From the NCBI GenBank assembly GCA_024362935.1, contig JANCRA010000003.1:38749291-38813290 (forward strand): a stretch of 64,000 bases of DNA, given 5' to 3'. Shown here piece by piece: positions 58,641 through 64,000 of the stretch (position 1 is the stretch's first letter; each line of letters begins with the position of its first letter). The translations under genes were made by a program, and so were the position numbers. The stretch comes from Setophaga petechia (lineage: Eukaryota; Chordata; Aves; Passeriformes; Parulidae). The notes beneath the pieces were generated by a model, which did no database searches, was not told where the DNA came from, and saw nothing but the letters and a program-made list of their open reading frames with translations.

Positions 58641-61479
58641 ATTACAGTTCTCAAACAATCATTCATCATCTGTTTTGTTCCAAATTGAACCGTATTTTAG
58701 GAAAAAAATCAGTGTTAATTTAAGAAGCAACTCTACTGCAAGAATAGTCATCATTCTGAAATCACCCTTCTAATATTTCATTCAGTAATTTAATCTTTTA
58801 CTGCATTTTACACTGAATCAGATGTGATCATTAAAAGAACTATTCAGACAGAGAAGAAATATATATGCATAAGTTTCTATTTTACTGTTAGCCTGCTCTT
58901 CCTAAACCATACAGAGATTATACAGTCAAGAAAAACCAAGAAGGGTTACAGAATTTGAATTAACTTAACCTAATGAATCTCCTATCCTTAAATGCAAAAC
59001 CCAAAGCATTAAGCAGACAGTGTGCTCATCTGACCCAAGTTTTCCATTCTGAACTCTGTCAAGATGGTTCAGAATTGTAGCTGGCATCAAAGGCACATGC
59101 TTTTGTCTCATTTCTTTAGGAAGTGAGTGAAATCCAGCCAGATGATAGCTCAGAGGCACAAAACATTTTTAAATTCCCATTAACTACATCACATGTGAAA
59201 CTTCTGAGTAGCCCTTGGAAGCACAATCTTTTCAGTAAGTAATCATCACCCATCCACAAACCTGACACAGCTCATTTTATAAGCCTTACACAAACATCTA
59301 CTGAACACTTAATACAGAGCAGAAATATCCACCAGATAGTGCAGAAAGACAACCAAGGATCCCACACTAGAGAAAAAAGAAGTCTGAAAATTTCTGACCT
59401 TATTGCTCTCTTATTATTTTTGTTTCTAAAACATCAGGTTTTCTCTGTACTTTTTAGGAGACTGGAATAAAAGCCTGTCCATCATGTACTCTAACTCTTA
59501 AGCCCACCATTTCTAGATTTCAAGGATTATAAGAATCCATTAAAAATTGGGTTTGCATAATGATCTGATTGTGTTACCCCAACAAAGCTGCCCCTCTTCC
59601 CTTATTCTGAAAGATGTTATAGTTATTTTCTACCTCCTGGTATTTCCTTCTCAGGTTCAGCTCTTGGCATTGGATTGTTACTGGATCATATAGATATAAC
59701 TAAGGCTGAATGTCACTGCTCCATGACACTGATATCATCTAGCTGCTGGAGAGTCTGGCTTTGATCTATCAAAAATGTGCCACAAGAGCAACACACAGAG
59801 AAATTTTGCCATTTGCAATGCATTTGAAATACAAGACAGGAAACAAAAATCCCCCACAGCTTCTGAAACACTAATGTTACTTGTAGCCATCACGAATTAC
59901 TATTAAAGAAACTAAGTAAATTTTAATTTAATCTCACTAGAATTAATACTTTAATACTTTTGACAGAGAGAATCCCCTATCTCCCCCTCACACTATCTAA
60001 CAAAGCAGAGTCTGCAAATGCAGAGGCAAACTGATTATCAGAAACATTCAAAACTGAAGAAGAGAGATTTAAAAATAGTGAAAGCATTGCCCAGCAATTA
60101 TTTAAATAACTACATGGAGACTAAACACAGATTAACAAATATGTCTGATGTGAGACTTCATCCTGGCATGGCAGAACAGATCCTCTGAAACCTATTAATG
60201 TGTTGTTCCATAGTTGAACACCAATTTAGCAACACAATTAAAAGAAGGAAAAACATTTTAAAAACTCTTGTCTATATACAGTAGTGCTTAAATACAAGTT
60301 ATCCTGTAGAATTGAAGACTAATGAGTTTTTGTAAGTCCTAATAGACTTCATTTCCAGCTGAGTTCTATCTTACATCCCCTCTCCTCCCTACCCCAGCCC
60401 CCCATCTATCTCAAGACTTTCACTTTTGCAAAGGATGTTGCCTTTGCTTATACAAAAAAGGAAGATACCAAACAGAAAATCGCTTTTCAAAACCTGCCAC
60501 AGAGCAAACTACTCTCCCTTTTCTGTTTTTGCAAAGGATAACTGTGCAAATACATGCTGATGTAAGAAAATGCAGCTGTAACAGAGATAGGAAGTCTAAT
60601 ATACCAATCCAAAAAGCTTTTGTAATAGTAGCCCAAACACATGTCTGACTGAGCTTAGGGTAGAATTTTCTCATGGTTTCAGGAACCTGTTCCCATTCTG
60701 CTGTTTCCTAAGTAGCTGGACTGCTATTAATACCAGCATGCCTAATTTGTATGATTATGTGATCCACACCTCATGGGCAGATGTGCCCTAGATGAGACCT
60801 CCTAACCAAATGACGTAATATTTATTGAAAGTACTCATCTCTCATTTTTATTCATTTTTTCCAAATTCTTGCAATTCACCATGTTGTTTAATTATTGTGG
60901 AGGGAGAGAAGAAACAGCTGCAAGACACCACCAGCTGAGACTGCTTCAGAAAATTTCCTACTCATCCCAGTTCTTGTTCTTTCTATTAAGCTTAATCAAA
61001 CTAATTTTGATAGAGGAAATTATTAACCCCGAGAACTGTTCTCTGGGTCAGCCCATGTTGTATAACATGCCACCTTGAATGACTAGCACAAGACAACCTA
61101 GCAGAGAGATGACACATCCTGGGTAAAGTACCACCCAAAACTTCCAGATTCCAACTGATCGTTAACTGTTTTCCTATAACTCAGAGTAAGAGGTGTCATA
61201 AACTACAACATTTCGTGGACATAATTCACCAGGTGTAAAACATACAAAACAACAGCTTAAGTGAAAATCCATTAAATATATACAGAATCATGTACCATGT
61301 ATTGATAGTCTGGTACACACGTGGCACAAATGGGGCAATTATTTCTCCCCAGGAATACAAGCAAGTGCATTTGTCTGAAGGCTGAGGAGAAATTCAGCTA
61401 TCTAAACTAGTTTTTGAGGCAATATGCTAAACAACAGTCTGAAGTTATAACACCTTACTGAGAAATGCAGGATTCCTAC

Positions 61480-61580
61480 CAGTATTTTAGCCAATATGCC
61501 ATCATCACTTGATTCCATGGTAACCACTGCTTTGTCCGTTTCAATTTCACACAATGCATCTCCAACATTCACTGTGTCAC
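61480..61580 (-). CDS. PDHX: PDHX exon 3: second half of the lipoyl domain
   Basis: Encodes 33 residues after a split Gly codon, beginning [19 protein letters not shown] and ending at ILAKIL. The ETDKA motif is the lipoylation turn: its lysine carries the lipoyl group that is reductively acetylated by E1 and reoxidised by E3. The acceptor is ...tttgcag at 61581-61582 and the donor is gtagga right after position 61480. The exon starts in phase 1 and ends in phase 0. The first half of the domain, normally with an LSPTM-type strand, is not found in the next 2.4 kb upstream and must be on an exon beyond the window. Identification as a lipoyl domain is certain. Assignment to PDHX comes from the following exons. 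Confidence 0.93.
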
Positions 61581-62636
61581 CTGCAAAATACAACAGAACT
61601 TGAGAATACTTACCCTAAACTTCCTTTCAGATTTGTTCAACCACGGAAGATGGATATTCACCACAGAATACAGTTATTTTGTACTCCTTAATAAATTTTA
61701 TAGCTAGTTGATCCCTCATCATTACTTATCATATTGTATCTTTCCTTTCCAAATAAAATCACCAAGATTCAAGAATCACAAGTTGCTGTGACAGAACACT
61801 GACATGTTCCCAGTACTGATGTTTTCAGCAGACTTTCCAAGGGGAAGTACAATCGTTTCAATAAGTAATCATCACCCCAAAATTTATTTTCAGAACCCAT
61901 ACTCAGTAGCACTGCCATGAATAAAATACTGAGCCTTCCATATTCACTGCTAGCCACCAGTCAGAGCAAGCTATCTAAAACTGCTTAGGACAATGGTATC
62001 ATACTTCAGTAACTGGTGTCTATACTATTAGAGAAATTCAAATAAACCTAAGGAATTTTAATTCCTTTGGGAAAGCACAGCTGCAAGCTTGCTTAATCTC
62101 CTATATAGTTCAGAAAGGTCTTTTCAAGCATTCATTCATACTTCGTGAAATAAAAATATGCACAAGTGCTAGAAATTGCTTTTGCTACATTACACAAATC
62201 CAAGATTAATTCTGAAGCATACTCTTCCTCTGCTTTTGAAGAATATCTGTATCTGCTAGCAGATGATAAAGATATTATGTGTCTGCATTATTTCAACAAA
62301 TCAATACTGACTAGACGTCCAACATTAAAACTGACATTACATTAAAAACTGTTAGGTAGTTGAATGTTTTGGCTTCCAACAAAATACAGCTTCTTTTCCT
62401 TAGAGAGACATTCAAGCCTAAAACATGCCTACAATTTCACATAAAGTAAAATTCTAATATTTCCCCATTACCAGAGACCCTGCAACAGCATTACCTGTCT
62501 AAGCATTTAGCTGAACTACAGATATCACTCCATTGTGCTTAAGGAGCAGAATTGAAGCCTACTGCAGGTTACCACCTACATTTAGGTAAGAGACAACACT
62601 ATAAAAACCAAAAATATAAAAATATTAAAAAAAAAA

Positions 62637-62656
62637 TATATATATATATATATATA
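62637..62656. repeat. (TA)10 microsatellite in PDHX intron 2
   Basis: Ten TA units after an A-rich run (62627-62636). Confidence 0.9.
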
Positions 62657-63687
62657 AACACAACAATGTAAAAAACATCTCCTGTTCCAAGACAACATGA
62701 ATTAGAAAGGGAAAATGAGGTGTTGTACCTCATTTGTGTTGAATAAAAGCATCAAAAGCTCAGTTACCTACATAGTTTTATAAGTAATAAACGTTCCTAT
62801 TACAGAAATTGGTAGAGAAATATACTTCATCTTTTTAATGTAATAATCTAACAGCCACATTCCACTTTGCAATAACTAGAGCATGAACAGTTTATACGAG
62901 GAAGTCAAAACTCTAGGGTCTATACGAGTGTTTTAATTTCACTGGATCATTAATTCAAGTAGGCCATATATCAGATCATTAGGCAAGTACTTCTCAGTGG
63001 TTAAGAAATCAAATTGTTGGGCAAACTCTGTAATTTACAGAGCTAAGATTGGCAAGCAGAAAGGAGGTTAATTCTGTATCTTAATCTGCCATCAGACTCT
63101 AAGTGTTCTGCACCATTAAAAAGAAATCTCAGTGCTCAGAGACCAACAGCAGTACCTCCAGCAGGGTGGGCCAGCCAAGCAAATATCTCCATCCATGTGT
63201 TTGTCACATGTCACACCTTAACTTGGGTACCTAAAGATGTTCCCAGAAAACTAACTTCATCTCGCACAGGGAGGGCAAGGAAGTCTTCAGAGGACTGCAT
63301 AGACCACTTTTCCACTACCTTTTTTTAAATTTTTCTTTCATTGCTGCAAAGTTACCACTAAATTGAAAGGCAACTGAATAAATGCAGTGTAAGAATTTAC
63401 TTCAGTAAAGCATTCAAGTCCTGTGCCTGTTTCAGTACCCAAGTGCAACAGATAGGATCACAGTTACTTTCATTAGAGATTACAATATTTGTGATAGCTC
63501 CTAATCAATGCCCAGGTTGATGTCAATTACAAATCAGCTTTCCCAATAATTAGGATTTGAAAGAACACTTTTGCAAGCCATATCTTTGCTTTTCACTTTA
63601 AACCAAGCAGTATTTGCAACAGAAGTTGCCTGAACCAAAGCTCTCTGAAATTATATATATAATGCCCTTGAAAAATTTTGTGTGGGG

Positions 63688-63755
63688 TTCAGGTTTTCTG
63701 TTTATTTGTTTTTTGGGGTTTTTTTGTTTCTTTGTTTGTTTTTTATTTGGTTTTA
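63688..63755. repeat. T/G-rich simple sequence in PDHX intron 2
   Basis: Imperfect GTTT/TTTG units with long T runs, for example TTTTTTGGGGTTTTTTTG near 63708. No gene content. Confidence 0.7.
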
Positions 63756-64000
63756 ATAATTAAATTCCCATAGCTAAGCTGAATGGTTAGGATCTCCATG
63801 GAAGCAGAGTTTCCTTCCAGGAGATCCAATTGGCATGCGATAGCCTTGGTGCTCTGTTCAATTTCTGACAGACAAGTATCCAAATCACAAGATACAAACA
63901 GCATTGCTTAATGTTGCAAATAAAATCAGAGTTGTCTGAACACAGATACTGAAGTCCCTGGAGCTGATGTCTCAGAAGGCAGCAGTTGCACTGCATGTGG

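Larger units (their letters stand above)
56805..61479 (-). other. PDHX: PDHX intron 3
   Basis: A 4.7-kb intron carrying the antisense CR1 (57245-57783) and the GC-rich block (58080-58640). From 58641 to 61479 I see nothing beyond AT-rich unique sequence. Confidence 0.9.
40373..61580 (-). other. PDHX: PDHX gene span present in window (exons 3-11, 5' end missing)
   Basis: Nine exons on the minus strand encode pyruvate dehydrogenase complex component X (E3-binding protein), which tethers dihydrolipoamide dehydrogenase (E3) to the E2 core in the mitochondrial matrix. Exon lengths in transcript order are 101, 206, 99, 172, 148, 59, 159, 65 and 265 nt, totalling 1274 nt. After the two bases completing the first split codon this is exactly 424 codons including the stop, with all introns GT-AG and all phases compatible. 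The roughly 423 residues fit a full protein near 500 residues once the missing presequence and the first half of the lipoyl domain are added. The domain order (lipoyl, linker, PSBD, linker, inner core) and the altered core active-site motif identify PDHX rather than its paralogue DLAT. Exons 1-2 and the promoter were searched for between 61581 and 64000 and not seen. Confidence 0.95.
61581..64000 (-). other. PDHX: PDHX intron 2 (partial)
   Basis: AT-rich, with the TA microsatellite and T/G-rich simple sequence. I looked for the preceding lipoyl exon (an LxPALSPTM-type motif read on the minus strand) and found none, so intron 2 continues beyond the window. Confidence 0.8.

Noticed and set aside
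63787..63996. Minus-strand frame at the right edge, tested as the upstream PDHX lipoyl exon
   Set aside because: The translation lacks the expected lipoyl-domain motif and no matching splice sites in phase 1 were seen.
1..64000. CRISPR arrays, operons, bacterial defence systems, tRNA or rRNA genes
   Set aside because: The window is vertebrate nuclear DNA. No spaced direct-repeat array, rRNA segment or tRNA cloverleaf was recognised by eye.

Overview
The window reads as nuclear DNA of a bird. It is AT-rich and intron-dominated, it carries several CR1 LINE 3' ends (the dominant avian retroposon), and it holds one solo ERVL-type LTR of a kind common in neoavian genomes. I see no bacterial, viral or organellar gene organisation.

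Only one protein-coding gene is supported. It is PDHX, the E3-binding protein (component X) of the mitochondrial pyruvate dehydrogenase complex, on the minus strand from about 40.1 kb to beyond the right edge. Nine exons (61580 down to 40373) were reconstructed by hand from GT-AG splice sites and the reading frame. They match exons 3 to 11 of the vertebrate gene as I remember it. Joined, they give 1274 nt with every exon phase consistent and one terminal stop. They encode the second half of the lipoyl domain, an Ala/Pro linker, the E3-binding (PSBD) domain, a second linker and the whole non-catalytic E2-like core domain. Exons 1 and 2 (mitochondrial presequence and the first half of the lipoyl domain) and the promoter were not found and should lie right of position 64000.

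The left 40 kb (1-40.07 kb) is intergenic sequence downstream of PDHX. In mammals CD44 follows PDHX in the same orientation, so this is probably the PDHX-CD44 interval, but I recognise no CD44 exon. It contains the solo LTR (4778-5400) with near-perfect 5-bp target duplications, CR1 fragments (about 8945, 18130-18396, 32693-33430, 39808-40078), a 28-base G run (11344-11371), a near-perfect 21-bp-arm hairpin (11153-11201) and two GC-richer islands (about 22670-22990 and 38580-38990). Open frames in this interval are no longer than chance predicts for 64 kb.

The introns hold two more CR1 copies (about 41195-41680, sense to PDHX; 57245-57783, antisense), a GC-rich block of likely retroelement origin (58080-58640), simple repeats and small hairpins. 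I found no convincing novel biological system. The most useful leads are the hairpin at 11.2 kb, the CR1 copy abutting the PDHX poly(A) signal, the replaced catalytic motif in PDHX, and the CpG-enriched segment at 38.6-39.0 kb.
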